Source: Todiramphus chloris collaris
Lineage: Eukaryota > Chordata > Aves > Coraciiformes > Alcedinidae
Assembly (NCBI GenBank): GCA_025345505.1
Contig: JANVCC010000153.1
Span: 2,444,732 to 2,508,731, forward strand
Length of the DNA stretch: 64,000 nt
Direction: 5' to 3'
Part shown: positions 35,204 to 47,130 of the stretch, piece by piece
Layout: every line of letters begins with the position of its first letter
Numbering within the stretch: the first letter of the stretch is position 1
Translations under genes and position numbers: made by a program
Notes under the pieces: model-generated
Seen by the model: the letters and a program-made list of their open reading frames with translations, nothing else
Databases searched by the model: none
What the model was told of the DNA's origin: nothing

Positions 35204-37423
35204 TGGAGTCTTGAGGAGAGCACACGTGATAGCATGGCCTCTCTCCCTCTCCAGAGCCTCAAACACCAGGTAAGCAGATGGCAAAGCAGGTTCTGCAGCT
35301 GCTGCTGCCCCTTGGGTCCCGTGGAAGGAGCAAATCTATAAACTTGCAGAGTACAAACTTGGAATGAGGTGAGGCAGGAATCAAATGAGTGTGAAAGAGA
35401 TGGAAACAGCCAGGACCAAAATTGTACAGGGTATGATTTCTGTAGGGTGAAAGACCTGCCAGCCTACCTGCCTTGATCACAAACCAGAGCTGGGAATTAG
35501 ACCCTCTGCTCCACCAAATTCAGCCAGAAAAGAAGAAAGAGAAAATATTGACTTTCTAAGTGGTGCCAAGAAATGGACTAAGCTCCATCTCTTAATGGAG
35601 AAATCTGGTCTGAGCCTTCTGGTACTTTCATATCCTTACAAAGTAGAGTTGGGCAAAACTGTATGCATAAAGAAACCTCTTTGGCTGCAGATGTTATTTT
35701 CAAGACATGCTAGAGCCAATTTCTCCCTCCTCTCTTTCTTTCTCTTCTAAAATAAAACAACAAACCATATAATAATAATAATGAAAAGATTTATCCTAAC
35801 TTAAATGACTGGTTTGGGGAGATCAAGTTGCAGGACCAGAATCCACAACTCTGAGGGATTTACAGTCCCTTTTGTGGTGATAAAGGCAAAATTGTTCACA
35901 GCCCTTCCCCTAATATAAAAAAGCCTGCCTTCTGCTCCTCAGCCAAGTCTCTTGCCACCAAGAGACTGTGCTTTTGTTGGAAGGGGTGAGCACAAATGAT
36001 GGCAAAGAGCCTGAAGGACAGTACTTCAAAGTAGTCTGTGGCTTTCCCCATCATGGCAGTGGTGGGAGGAGGAAGAAAGGCTCTTCCATTGGTAGTGCAT
36101 ACTTCTTCCTTGCCTTCATTTAGGAACCCCAGAGCTTTGCCTCCCTTACCTCCTCCCGGGGCTTCGACAGAGCTGGATTTGTCACTAATCTTTAGCTTAT
36201 GCTCTCCTGAAAACAAAATGGCTTGTTAACCTGCAGCTGGGTCCAGGTTTGCATCTAATCCAGGTGCTGAGGCCATGAGATGAGTAGCTTAGCCGTTTCA
36301 CTGCCCTCCGCTGTCGTCTGTGCCATCAGCAGTGTCATACTTGTGTTGAGCATGAGAATCAGCTTTCACATCCACCTCCCATATGGGCAGGCCAGCATCT
36401 TCCGTATATCTATATATCATATAGATACATGGTGCTGATGAGCAGATCTGCCTCTGATTATAAGAATCAGATAAGGTTATTGCCTACAACTCCTTGACAT
36501 CTCTAGAAGATGGTCTATGTCCAACTGATGTCATCATTTGGGCCTCAGTGCCTTTGTATAAAGGAAACACCTCCCACTTCCCTGCCACAAATTCAAACAG
36601 GTCCACTAAATCCTCTTCTCAAGCCTCAGTCTTTGCAGCTTCTGGAAAATTACATACTACAGGGAAACCAGAAATTTCAGTCCAACATTTTCAAGGATTA
36701 AGATATGGCTTGGAAGTCCCATGTTGCAACACAATGATTCCTAGAATTCCAAAATGTTTATCATGTTGATTTTGGGTTTTTTTCCTACTGCACCAAGAAA
36801 TCCCATGAAACAAGTAATTTTTGTTTTTCTTCAATCTCTGACTGTTCTTTTATTTATTCATTTATTTTTTATTCATCCAGTGAAGCAAAAATATTGCTTA
36901 TCCATGCAGCCCTACAAAATACTTACAAAATATAGGGCACAAAATGATAATATTAATTATTTATTATGTAACAACAGAATTTTTTTCCTATGCTAGCACC
37001 TTAACTGACAAAGCACCGTAGGAAATTCCCATGAGGTACATCCCAGCTTATAAAGTTATAATACCCCCAAACTGAAAAATTAATTCACATAACCTCCTTT
37101 GAAATAATTTTTTCCAGGGTCCTCACACTGGGGTTACAGAGTTGGCATTTGATCTTTAATTAAAAGTGATGGTGACCTTCGAGTGGCTGGACCAAACATA
37201 GTCTATAGGGGTGCTGCCACCGCCAGAGTGGTTTCTCCTGTGCTCAGAGTTTTGTTTCCTACTCACAACCAGCTCTAAGATGTGTCATCAAGGAAGATGG
37301 AGCAGAGTTACTGGAGCTTCATGTTAAGTTTGGAATTCCCTTACCCTAACACCAGCCACAGGAAATTTCATAGAATAGAATCATAGAAACTGCTAGATGC
37401 TCAGCAGACCTTAGTGGCCATCT
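35204..37423. other. Single-copy DNA
   Basis: No supported exon. A 106-codon minus-strand frame at 35896-36216 lacks recognisable domains. At 37369-37393 a short antisense CR1-tail-like piece ('catagaatagaatcatag') sits just before the next CR1. Confidence 0.45.
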
Positions 37424-37652
37424 AGGCTGGACATTAGGAGTCATTTCTTCACTCAGAGGTTTGTGAAGCCCTGTCCCAGGCTGCCCAGGGCAGTGGTGGA
37501 GTCCCCATGATCCCTGGAGGGGTTTCAAAGCCATGGAGATGTGGTGCTGAGGGACATGGTTTAGCGGTGACCTGTCAGTGCTGGGTTAACGGTTGGACTT
37601 GATGATCTGAAAGGTGTCTTCCAACCTAAATGATTCTATGATTCTGTGATCT
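37424..37652 (+). mobile_element. CR1 3' fragment, sense, with tail
   Basis: Starts 'aggctggacattaggagtc', contains 'gctgcccagggcagtggtgg' and 'gggttaacggttggacttga', and ends with octamers ('atgattctatgattctgtga'). Confidence 0.92.
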
Positions 37653-38319
37653 CTAGGTTGCTTGGTAGGTAGCTCGTAGGTTCATCAGCCTGTAGCGTGA
37701 ACGTAAAATTAGGAAGATCAGGCCCCTTTGCCAATCCAGACACAAGGTTTAATAACACATTTGGCACAAGTGTGCTGGGGGTTGTATAAGAAAACCTCCT
37801 TTTAGGTGGGACTCCTGGTAGCTTGCTACATTAGGTGAATGTGACCAGGACGCATCCCAAAATAACAATGCTGTTTGAATACAGTGCTTTAAAACCAGCC
37901 CTGAAAGTCTATCAGTGGCAAAGGGGAAGAAGGAATGTAGCTAGAGAGGCTCCAGCCTTGCAGTTAAATATTTCTACATCTCTTCAGACAAAGCACAAGC
38001 CTCTTTGAAGTGGTATTTTTTTCAATCATCCCCTGTCAGACATGGCAACTGTATTTATGGTCTGATCAAAATTAGATCCTCCCTCCCAGTCATGGCTTAT
38101 GGCCCTGCCTCGCTGTTCAAACATCCTGGAATGGGTTTGGAGAGATGAGATATGTCCTTGGTCTCGGGCATGGGAAAAGGACAACTTCCCATTGAATATC
38201 AAGGCATCTTTCAGCTTGCAGAGAAAATTAATGTCATATTAAGAGTGAAACTATGTGTTTTGAGACGATTAAATCTAACCTCAGGAGGCTCCAAAATAAA
38301 CTCAGTCTTCTAGAGCTTT

Positions 38320-38359
38320 TGACACACACACCCCCCCCCCCCCCCCCCCCCCCCCCCCC
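38320..38359. repeat. (CA)n followed by 29 uninterrupted C
   Basis: A short CA repeat runs into a C29 homopolymer (G29 on the minus strand). Such a run is rare in vertebrate DNA and can form i-motif or G-quadruplex structures. Its exact length is unlikely to be reliable in an assembly. Confidence 0.92.
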
Positions 38360-38430
38360 ACCATTTCCCCCTTTCACAAACACATTTTCTTACAAAGGAG
38401 ACCATTTTTTTCCATTTTCTTTCTCTCCTT

Positions 38431-38448
38431 CCCCCCCTCCCCCCCCCG
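38431..38448. repeat. Second C-rich cluster
   Basis: Two C runs (7 and 9 bases) split by one T, about 70 bases from the C29 run. Confidence 0.85.
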
Positions 38449-39059
38449 TATATATTAACAAGGCTCAAACTGTGTTGCATGCTGCAGAGAACAGACCACC
38501 TTCACCCAGGCAGAATAACCGGGTGGCTTTTCAGACCACTATATATAGAAATCTACTCTTTTCCACGGGCATCTCTAAGGATTAAGAGAGGAATGCAGTT
38601 TGGGTCAGGATGCTCATGTTTGCAACTACAATGATTCCTGCAGGGTCAGAGAGGGCGTACCAGGAGGCTGTGAACTGCGCTGAAAGTCACGGTACACCAC
38701 AAAGTTTGGGTCAGGTCACGCTGGTTATTCGTGGGAAGCATTTCTCACCTCCCAGCCCTGGAGACCTTATATGTGAGATCTGGAGAGGAAAGGATCCCTT
38801 CATGCAGCCAGCTTTGCAAGTAGATATGAGAGAATAAGAATCACCGTGCGGTACTGCAAAGGGCCCTGTGTTATCTGCAGCTGGGGAAGGTGCCTTCAAG
38901 CTTTGAATGGTTTTTCAGTGAGACCTATTAAATCACAACTCTTTCCTTGCTGAGTCATTTGAATCCCGGTCATCAGCTTAATTTCCAGTAACGGTCTTCA
39001 TGAATTTCCTCTTACCTATTGAGACTGCATGTTTCTCATGGTAGGGATGGCCCACGGTT

Positions 39060-39712
39060 CCACAGAATCATAGAATGGTTTGGGTCAGAAGGCATCTTTC
39101 AAGGTCATCCAGTCCAACCCCTCCTGCAGGGAGCAGGGCCATCTGCAGCTAGAGCAGGTTGTTCAGAGAGTTGGCCAACCTCACCTGCAATCGTTCCAGG
39201 GATGAGGCAGCGACCACCTCTTTCGGCAACCTGGGACACTGTCACACCTCTCTCAGTGTCAAAAATTTCTTCCTTCTCTCCAGTCTAAATCTCCCTCTTT
39301 CAGTTTAAACCCATCCCCCCTTGTCCTGTCCCAACAGGCCTGGATCAAAACTCTGTCCCCATCTTTCTGCCAGGCCCCTACAAGTGCTGAAAGGCCACCA
39401 GAAAGTCCCCCCTTGGGGAGCCTTCTCCTCTGGAGACTGAACCCCCCCAGCTCTCCCAGCCTGGCTCCCAGCAGAGGGGTTCCAGCCCTCCCAGCATCGC
39501 TGGGGCTCCTCTGGCCCCGCTCCACCAGGTCCCTGTCTCTGCTGTGCTGAGCACTCCCGAGCTGGCCCCAGCACTGCAGGGGGGTCTCTCTCTCTGCCCC
39601 GAGCCCTGGGAGCAGAGGGGCAGGATCCCCCCCTCCCCTGCTGCCCACGCTGCTGGGGCTGCAGCCCAGGGTGCCAGTGCCTGCTGGGTGCCAGCGCACG
39701 GGGCCGGCTCAT
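39060..39712 (-). mobile_element. Long CR1 fragment, antisense, with 3' tail
   Basis: About 650 bases, starting with the reversed tail 'cacagaatcatagaatgg'. It includes 'gggagcagggccatctgcag', 'gggacactgtcacacctctc', 'cctcttt...ccccttgtcc' and the GC-rich distal part ending 'gtgccagcgcacggggcc'. It is the best local reference for the order of CR1 segments. Minus-strand frames of 120-146 codons in it are CR1 artefacts. Confidence 0.95.
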
Positions 39713-40618
39713 GCATTAAATGCAAAGGAGAGTGGTGCATTACTCAAATATGCATTAGACCTTCCTGACATAGTTACTGGGGGAGTATACCCCATCATGC
39801 TGATGAGAGAGTTGCTTCTGTCCCTCAGAAAACAGACCTGTCTCTTGAGCTCCAGGCAAGCACAGACATCTACATGTTTCCACTGTGCAGTCTGGAGGAA
39901 GGAGATTGAAATCCAGGACTAAACAGTCTGGAAACTTGTCCTCTTTTAGGGGGGACAAATACCACTTTTTCTTCCCCCACCAGCCCATGAAATGTGTCTT
40001 TTTTTTTTTTAATTTCCTGTAATTTAATTAAGAGAGGAATTCATATTTGTTAAAAGTTTATCTGCTCAGTAGCCCTTTATGCAACCGAGTCAACGGGAGT
40101 GAATGAAGGTTCTGTAAAGCTCTCCGTCTACCCAAACTAACCTTTATTTCAGCCCTATCGCCACATATTCCTGAGCAAACAGCTGAAGCTGCATCTTTCA
40201 TTTTTTTTAAACAAGGCATCCCCTGCTTTCCTCCCCCCACCCCTCCACAGGCAGATGAATTTCTCTCCTCCTGTGAGCAAAGGGGAACAGGATGTGTAAG
40301 GGGTGAAGCGTGTCTGAAGGGCTGAGCCATTGGACAATAGCTAATAAATTTTCAGTGCTATGGACAATGGGAGTCATGTCGTGGGGTAGTGCCTGGTGAT
40401 TAACTGATGGATACCAAACACCAGACAAAGGTCTGCAGAAACTCTGAATACCTCTGTTCCTGATGCAAAATGAGCATTATTCACCACCACCTCACCTTAC
40501 TTTTGGATCCGTTTGTAAAACACTGGCTCACGAAACAGTGTAAAAAAAGTCAAATATGTGTTTCATTCCTGGAGGAGTATCTGTAACTTTCTCCCCAGCC
40601 TGCCTTTGGCATTAGCCA
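39713..40618. other. Single-copy DNA
   Basis: No repeat or exon recognised on either strand. Confidence 0.5.
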
Positions 40619-40830
40619 CATAGAATCATAGAATGGTTTGGGTGGGAGGGGACTTTTCAAGGTCATCTGGTCCAACCCCCTGCAGGGAGCAGGGCCATCT
40701 GCACCTAGAGCAGGGTGCTCAGAGCCCCGGGCAACCTCCCCTGCAATGGTGCCAGGGATAGGGCAGCCACCACCTCTCTGGGCAGCCTGGCACAGCCTCT
40801 CACCACCCTCAGTGTCCAAAATTTATGCCA
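40619..40830 (-). mobile_element. CR1 3' fragment, antisense, young-looking
   Basis: Reversed tail 'catagaatcatagaatgg' followed by 'ggtccaaccccctgcaggga' and 'agagccccgggcaacctccc'. It is nearly identical over about 190 bases to the copy at 47131 and keeps several CpGs, suggesting a recent insertion. Confidence 0.95.
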
Positions 40831-41060
40831 GGGCCATGTGATACACAAGCAAGGACAGATGTATGGGTTTGTCCCCAGTGACACTATCTACATCTGTACC
40901 GGTGAATGAAACAGGGAACAATGCTCAGCACTGACTTTCAGTGATCTACCTGCAGCCTCCCAGACAGTTCTTGGGTAGTGTCTGGGGTTAGCAGGGCCAA
41001 AAGCCATTCCCCACAGGCATTTGGTATGTGGGCATCCTGTTGTGGAAAGTAGTGGAATTT
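40831..41060. other. Spacer between CR1 copies
   Basis: About 230 bases of non-repeat DNA; nothing seen. Confidence 0.4.
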
Positions 41061-41168
41061 CATAGAGTCATAGAATGCCTTGGATTGGAAGGGACCTCTA
41101 AAGCTCATCTAGTCCAATCCCCCTGCAGTAAGCAGGGACATCCTTAGCTGTATCAGGTTGCTGCTTAA
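41061..41168 (-). mobile_element. CR1 3' fragment, antisense
   Basis: Reversed tail 'catagagtcatagaatgcc', 'ttggaagggacctctaaag' and 'aatccccctgcagtaagcag'. Truncated after about 108 bases. Confidence 0.9.
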
Positions 41169-42738
41169 TGCACCCCATTTGATGGTATGCATGTGCTGCT
41201 TGATGCCCATTGGCCTCTGAAATGGTCAATGGTTCCAAGAACATTTCATTTACTGTTACCAATGCAGGCTCTGCAGCTTGAGGTCACGGTGACTATCAGT
41301 GTCTGGGTGGCTGGTGTTTCTCAGCTCCAGGATCCTGGTAAGCAGATCTAAGCTGTTGAATACATTACCACTTTAATTCGTATAGATTCTTACCCTAAAG
41401 TCATCCATACTACCTGGCTGCCAGTTTATTTCCAGTATGTCTTTTGGCATGACTCCACCAGTTCCCTTCAAGAGGGAACCTGATTATTGTTCTTCACCTT
41501 CAAACACCTCCATGTAGACCCACCTCCCTGTGTCATGCAGCGCACAGACTCACTTTTGTGCTAGAAACACACTGCTCTAGGGGGCTGTGACACAGACCTC
41601 AGAAAACCCAATACTTTTGTCTTAGGATGACTAGATAAGGACCTGAAGGCCCACAGTTGTGCCATGGAGTCTGTACTTGGTCAGCCTGCTACACACAGAG
41701 CTGACCTTGAACAGGGGTCTGAGCTATTCCATGCTCCCTAGCTTTGACTTGATGTCTTCTGCAGTGTAGGCATAACTTGATGGTCTGGGGAAAATAACTG
41801 ATCCAGCTTTTCTATTTATTAAAGACTGCCTTTTTTTTTTTTTTTTTTGCCTATTTGATTCAGTCTTTCTCTCCTTCATGAAATGGAGAGAGATAGTGAC
41901 ATTACCTATTGTTTATGATTCAATAAAGATAAATCCCTCAACCCCACCCCCAAAATGAGTGTCCCTGTACCTCACTTCTTCCTCTACCTCCTCTCATTCC
42001 TGTAAAACTTTTGGTGGGGTGGGTAGACCCTCCAGACCTTCCACCCCATGGCAGGAGGCACTCACGGTCCTTCTGCAATGCCTCAGCACTGCACGACCTC
42101 TCGCCCAGGTGACCTCCCCCTGGAGCAGAGGCACCAATTTCACACATACTTTCCCACCTCCAGCCTTATGGATCTTTACTCCTTATTTAATTTAATTTTC
42201 AAAAGGGCTGTGTGTGCTGCCTGCCCTGGCACAGTCTGGCTGCCTTTCTCCAGGCTCTCCTCAAACCACTCGCCTCTTCTCACACAAAGTAAGTCGAGGC
42301 CCGTGCGCTATTTTAGCACAAGCCAGGGTGCTTCCAAAGCATTCCAGAAATAGCACTGGGAAGGAACAGTACCTGCTCTTCAGAGCCAGCAAGGGGCCTT
42401 CCCTCCCCTTCCAGGCTGAGTAAACTTTCTCCTTACTCTGTGGTCACACACAACAGAGTGACTCTCTTAAAATCGGCATCGCATAAAGGTGGATTCAAAG
42501 GTTTTTTACCTGGCCTGGCCTGAGCTCCATATAGAGGTGTCCTCAGCCCAAGTATTGCTGCTTCAGGGGGACTGGGGAGAATCTCTTCTTGCATTGTACG
42601 TGGCTGTGCCCACCCAAGGCTGCGCAATGACACACATGTCATATGGATGCATCATGCCTGTCTCCACTGTCTTAGCATCTCTCCTTACCTCCCCCAGGTT
42701 TTAGATGGTTTAAGATGCCCCTGGGCATTACACAAATA
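41169..42738. other. Single-copy DNA
   Basis: No exon recognised. A T18 run lies at 41831-41848. The frames at 41938-42423 overlap on both strands and have no recognisable domains. Confidence 0.45.
41831..41848. repeat. Poly(T) run, 18 bases
   Basis: Simple homopolymer with no attached retroposed copy. Confidence 0.9.
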
Positions 42739-43187
42739 CTGCTGGAGCAGATCCATAGAAGGGCAATGATGCTGGAGAACATGTCTTATGAGGAGCAAGT
42801 AAGGGACCTGGAGTCATTTAGTCTGGAGAAAAGGAGGCTCAGGGTAGACCTTATTGCCCTCCACAGCTACCTGAAAGGAGGTTGTAGTGAGGTGGTTGTT
42901 GATCTCTTCTCGAAAATAATTAGGAACAGAACAATAGGAAATGGGGTTAAGTTGTGCCAGGGGAGGTTTAGATTGGAGATTAGAGAAGATATCTTTACTG
43001 AAAGAGTGAGGAGGCATCGGAACAGGCAGTTCAGGGAGATAGTGGAGTCACCATCTCTGGAGGGGTTCAATAAACCTTGTAGACGTGGCACTTCAGCACA
43101 TGGCTTAGTGGTCAAGATAATGTTGCATAGATGGTTGGACTTGATCTTAGAGGTCTTTTCCAACCTTAATAATTCTATGATTCTACT
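42739..43187 (+). mobile_element. CR1 fragment, sense, with tail (underlies a 241-codon open frame)
   Basis: Contains 'gtcttatgaggagcaagtaa', 'tagtctggagaaaaggaggc', 'ctacctgaaaggaggttgta' and 'ggtggagtcaccatctctgg'-type segments, and ends 'aataattctatgattcta'. One sense frame stays open across the copy and into the next fragment, but it is the normally untranslated 3' part of CR1, so it is not a gene. Confidence 0.92.
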
Positions 43188-43410
43188 AAGTAGTGTCCAT
43201 GGTTATAACTCCTCTGATATCTATTGTATCACTGGAAATTTATGTCAGGACTGGTTTGAGGACCAGGTATCTTCTGGACAATTTTCTTTAGAAATCCCTA
43301 GCATGTTTTATGTATCATCTAGAAGAGATTTTGAGAAGCTGACAGAACCAATTGTGCAAGCCACTACTGCCACAAGAAAGGCACAAAAAGAAGGAACCAT
43401 ATGCACCTTT
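43188..43410. other. Spacer inside the CR1 cluster
   Basis: About 220 bases of non-repeat DNA whose plus frame happens to be open between two CR1 pieces. Confidence 0.4.
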
Positions 43411-43471
43411 TCTGACCTAAATGATTCTATGATTCTATAAATCGATTCTATAATTCTATGATTCTATGATG
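43411..43471 (+). mobile_element. CR1 tail with expanded octamers
   Basis: Only the last part of CR1 ('ctgacctaaatgattctatg') plus a run of about six ATTCTATG/ATTCTATA units. The rest of the element is absent, so the tail has expanded or the body was deleted. Confidence 0.8.
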
Positions 43472-43689
43472 ATGAGTTTGCCTTTCACTCCATCATGCCA
43501 AGGAAACCTTTCTGCTTCAAGCAGCACCCAGGGATGAGAACTGGAGGCCCCATTTCTGCCTCTCTTGTGCACTCCCTTCAGTTCAGATCAAGCATTCAGA
43601 CCCTTCATCCTTCAGACAGGATGTTCCTTAGATATCTTCCTTGACCAGCAGGTGCACTGTGGAAGTTCCACCAGATAGCAGTCCCTCAG

Positions 43690-43748
43690 GAAGGACTCGA
43701 TGATTTGAAAGGTCTCTTCCCATCAAAACAGTTCTATAATTCTATGAT
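43690..43748 (+). mobile_element. CR1 3' tail fragment, sense
   Basis: 'aaggactcgatgatttgaaa', 'ggtctcttcccatcaaaaca' and 'gttctataattctatgatg', about 60 bases of CR1 end. Confidence 0.8.
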
Positions 43749-43880
43749 GCAGAGATGGATTTGAAGCTGAGGCCGGAGCTGAGATCTTGTCACAAACCTT
43801 GCTTATCCCATGCAGTCATCCTGATTCTTTGTACATCTGTCAGGCTGCAAATCCCCAGAGCACCTGATTCATTTCCTTAG

Positions 43881-44104
43881 ATTAGAAATTAAGCAGAAGT
43901 TCTTCACCCCAAAGGTGGTGACAACAGGTTGCCCAGAGAAGTTGCGGATGGTCCTTCCCTGGGAGTGTTCAAGGCCAGGTTGGATGGGTCTTTCAGCAAC
44001 CTGGTCTAGAAGAAGGCGTCTCTGACTATGTAAGGGAGGGTTGAACTAGAAGATCTTTAAGGTCCCTTCCAACGCAAACCATGCTAGGATTCCATGATCT
44101 ATGA
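43881..44104 (+). mobile_element. CR1 3' fragment, sense
   Basis: 'gaagttcttcaccccaaagg', 'ggttgcccagagaagttgcg', 'caaggccaggttggatggg' and 'aaggtcccttccaacgcaaa', with a degraded tail. The third sense CR1 piece within about 700 bases. Confidence 0.92.
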
Positions 44105-44947
44105 TCACCAATTCCCCTTATCATCCACAGAACTTAACAATACCCCAATGCCTTTTCCAGTGACAGAAATAAGCAATATGCAGAGCATTTCCCATCATAC
44201 ATGGGTCCTACTGATGCTCTTTGTGGTCAGAGGGTGGGGTGATTATCTGTTAGCCCTTCTGCATCTCACCAAAGCCTCAGTGTTTCCCCTGTACAAATAA
44301 TCCCCATATACCATCCTCCCCTAGAGACTGAGAGGACAAGTTAAAAACGAAATGTGCAGTTTAGTTCCTGCACATCTGTATTCCAGGCAGCGGTGACAGA
44401 CAGAAAGGTGGATCTCCAAAATAGCCTCCGCTTGGCTAAACAGCCCTGCTGCCAACTGATGGCTGTTTGTCTGTTTTCGTTTGTACAGCCCTCAAACCTA
44501 ATAAACACCTCAGACATGAAAAGAAAACACAAGGAACAAAGAGGGTAAGAAAAACCTGGCCATTGAGTGCCTTCTTAAATAGATCGGCACGGACCTGAGT
44601 GGCCAGACCTCTTTCCAAGTACATTCCTGTGCTAACATGAATTCACAGACTGCTCCTGTTTGATCATCTGGCAGGGACATGGTGCTGTCACTCTGTATCC
44701 ATCTCTTTGCAAGGCCAGTCCTGCCTGTGGTCTGTCCGGGAGCTGAGAGCATCCACAGAATAGTGCCACATTTGAATTTTCCAGACGACATTTATTTATT
44801 TTGATTACGTGACTGATTCCTCCATTGCTGCCTTTTAACTGGAGCCAGCCCATCTTCATTGTTTCTTTGAAGCACTTCTTACAGGATGAATAATATTATA
44901 CCGGGGCTAGGAATAAGGTTTTCCTTCCCTTTGCCTCTCTTACCTCT
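44105..44947. other. Single-copy DNA
   Basis: No repeat or exon recognised. Overlapping 60-90-codon frames on both strands are shadows. Confidence 0.45.
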
Positions 44948-45271
44948 CACAGAATCTCAGCATGGCGTGGGCTGGAAGGGACCTCTGGAGATCATCTTGT
45001 CCAGCCTTCCTGCTCCAGAAGGGTCAGCCAGAGCAGGGGGCCCAGCATCGCAGTGTCCAGGCAGGTTTGAAATCTCTCCAGAGAAGGAGATTCCACAACC
45101 TCTCTGGGCAGCCTGGTACAGACTCCCACACCCTCACACCAAAAACTTTCTCCTCCTGCTCAGATGGAACCTCCCGGGTTCCAGTTTGTGATTGTTGACC
45201 CATGACCCATCACCGGGCACTACTGACAAGAGTCTGGCCCCATCCTCTTGCCCCCTGCCTTTCAGCTTTAG
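44948..45271 (-). mobile_element. CR1 fragment, antisense, second subfamily
   Basis: Starts 'cacagaatctcagcatggcg' and runs 'gggctggaagggacctctgg', 'cccagcatcgcagtgtccag' and 'tctccagagaaggagattcc'. This is the same CR1 type as 819-1270 and the 3' part of 16870-17515, distinct from the commoner copies. Confidence 0.92.
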
Positions 45272-47130
45272 CTGAAAACAGAGCCTCTCTACCTTCCCTA
45301 CCGACATATTCCTGCATCTTGCTGAAGCTGCCCTCTCCTTCTACAAAATTGCAGCTTGCATTAAACAAATGCCAGCTTCCAGAATGAGAAATATGAAAAA
45401 TTTCCAACAACTTCTTTCAAATAACACATGAAAAATCCTTGATAAGCACTAGATTAGTGATGGAGCTTTAGGTCTTGGCACAAGGTGATCATAACAGCAT
45501 GACCAGCATCAAGGAGTAGGATCAAAGTTCAGTGTTCTGCCTTCAGCAGTGCCTATCATCCAGTGCTGATGGAGAGGGAGAAGAATGGGGGGAAAATGAA
45601 AAAAAAGGGGGAAAAAAAAAACAAAACCAATACACAGTTTGAACTTTTCCTCAATTTACCTTTCCATCTTCCAGCAGAACATATTTGAAGCAGTTTTTCT
45701 ATTAGAGATATTTTCTGAGTTCTTTTTCCATTTGAAAACTACAAAGGTGTTTGAAGTTGTGTGAAGACATCAGCATCTCAGATAGCATTTGCATGTCTTC
45801 ATGGCTCCACTGGGCATTTACCAATATACTGTTCAGAATGAGGTGAAAAAGTCTGAAATTTCTTTTTTGGGGAGGCAAGTGCCTGGAGTTTGAGTGTTTT
45901 GTGGTTTTTTCCCTGGCTAGCTGGAAACTACAAGTTTCTTCATGGGCATTTTGCACGTCCCCAAATATTTGAGCTGTTAATAATTCAGAGAACAATCTCA
46001 TTGTCCCACGATGCTGCACGTAGGCACTACAAAGACACTATTTAACCAGTTGCAGGTAACTGAGTGATTGGATCCTGTGCCCTTTGGCCTCATCCCCATT
46101 TGCACTAACCAGCTCCAGTTAATATAGTTTTTCCATTTTCTTCTTCTGTGACGGATATGACCCAAAGGGATCATTTCATGTAATTATTAAGCCTTCACTT
46201 TCTATAAATAACTTGGAGGATGGTGGTCTGAATTTCCCAAACCAAAGCACACCCTTGGAAAAAAGCTTTGTCCCCACACAGAGCTCAGGAGTCGGGTAAT
46301 TTCACGGGTCAGGAGCTGGAGCCCAGAGAACCGAGGGGGAAAAAGCAGAGGCGAGCATTTTGTCTTCTCTGACTCCAGCACAGTGCTGAATAAATGAGAT
46401 ATGAAAGGCTCCCAGCTCCATATCTTCACAGAATTTCAGAACTGGAGAGCCAGGCATCTCTGTTTGTAATGCAGCTGGATCCTGGCTTAGCTCTAAGCCT
46501 GGGAATACTCTCATACCTTTTCATCAAACATCTTAGACAATTGTCTTCTCTTCACTTTGCCTTCATTGTGTTGATTTGGTCTTTCTAGGTCACTTGGCCA
46601 ACCAGGCAGGGGAGCTGATCCCCATGCTGATATAGAAAGAGCCTGTGAAGCTTTTCAGCTTACCCAACAGCAATACTGAGATGCTGGTTGTTTCATCCAC
46701 AGGAACAAGCCGCATCTCTGTTCTATGAAGTGTGTGGGATGCCTGAGGACAGAAAACCTCTTCTTCAAGAAATATGATAAAAAAATCAAAGAGAAAGAAA
46801 GTACATGTGCACAGCTACTGGAAAAGAAATAAATGGATCTGTCCAAGATGACGCTGCTCCGCGGGATTTCTTTGCTACCCTGCTGTTGGAGGTTAATGCT
46901 CCTACAATATTTGCATCAGTGCCTCTGTGTGTGATAGAAATGTCTCCTGAGCAAGTTGATCTGACTTCATGCTGAGGAAGATGAGGAGTTTCACACCATT
47001 CTTTGTTAAGCAGTGGGAAAGAGCTTCTCCAGGAGTAACAGCAACAGCAAACACCAGGAATGGTGAAATCTTCTGAGACTACAGCTCGAGGAAGCTCATA
47101 TTATTATGTATGTTTCTATTTGGGAATATA
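45272..47130. other. Single-copy DNA
   Basis: No called gene. A minus-strand segment open over about 45702-46007 reads like an amphipathic helical protein; see findings. Confidence 0.4.

Larger units (their letters stand above)
37653..39059. other. Single-copy DNA with a poly(C) tract
   Basis: No exon recognised. The main feature is the long C run at 38331-38359 and a smaller C-rich cluster at 38431-38448. Confidence 0.5.
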
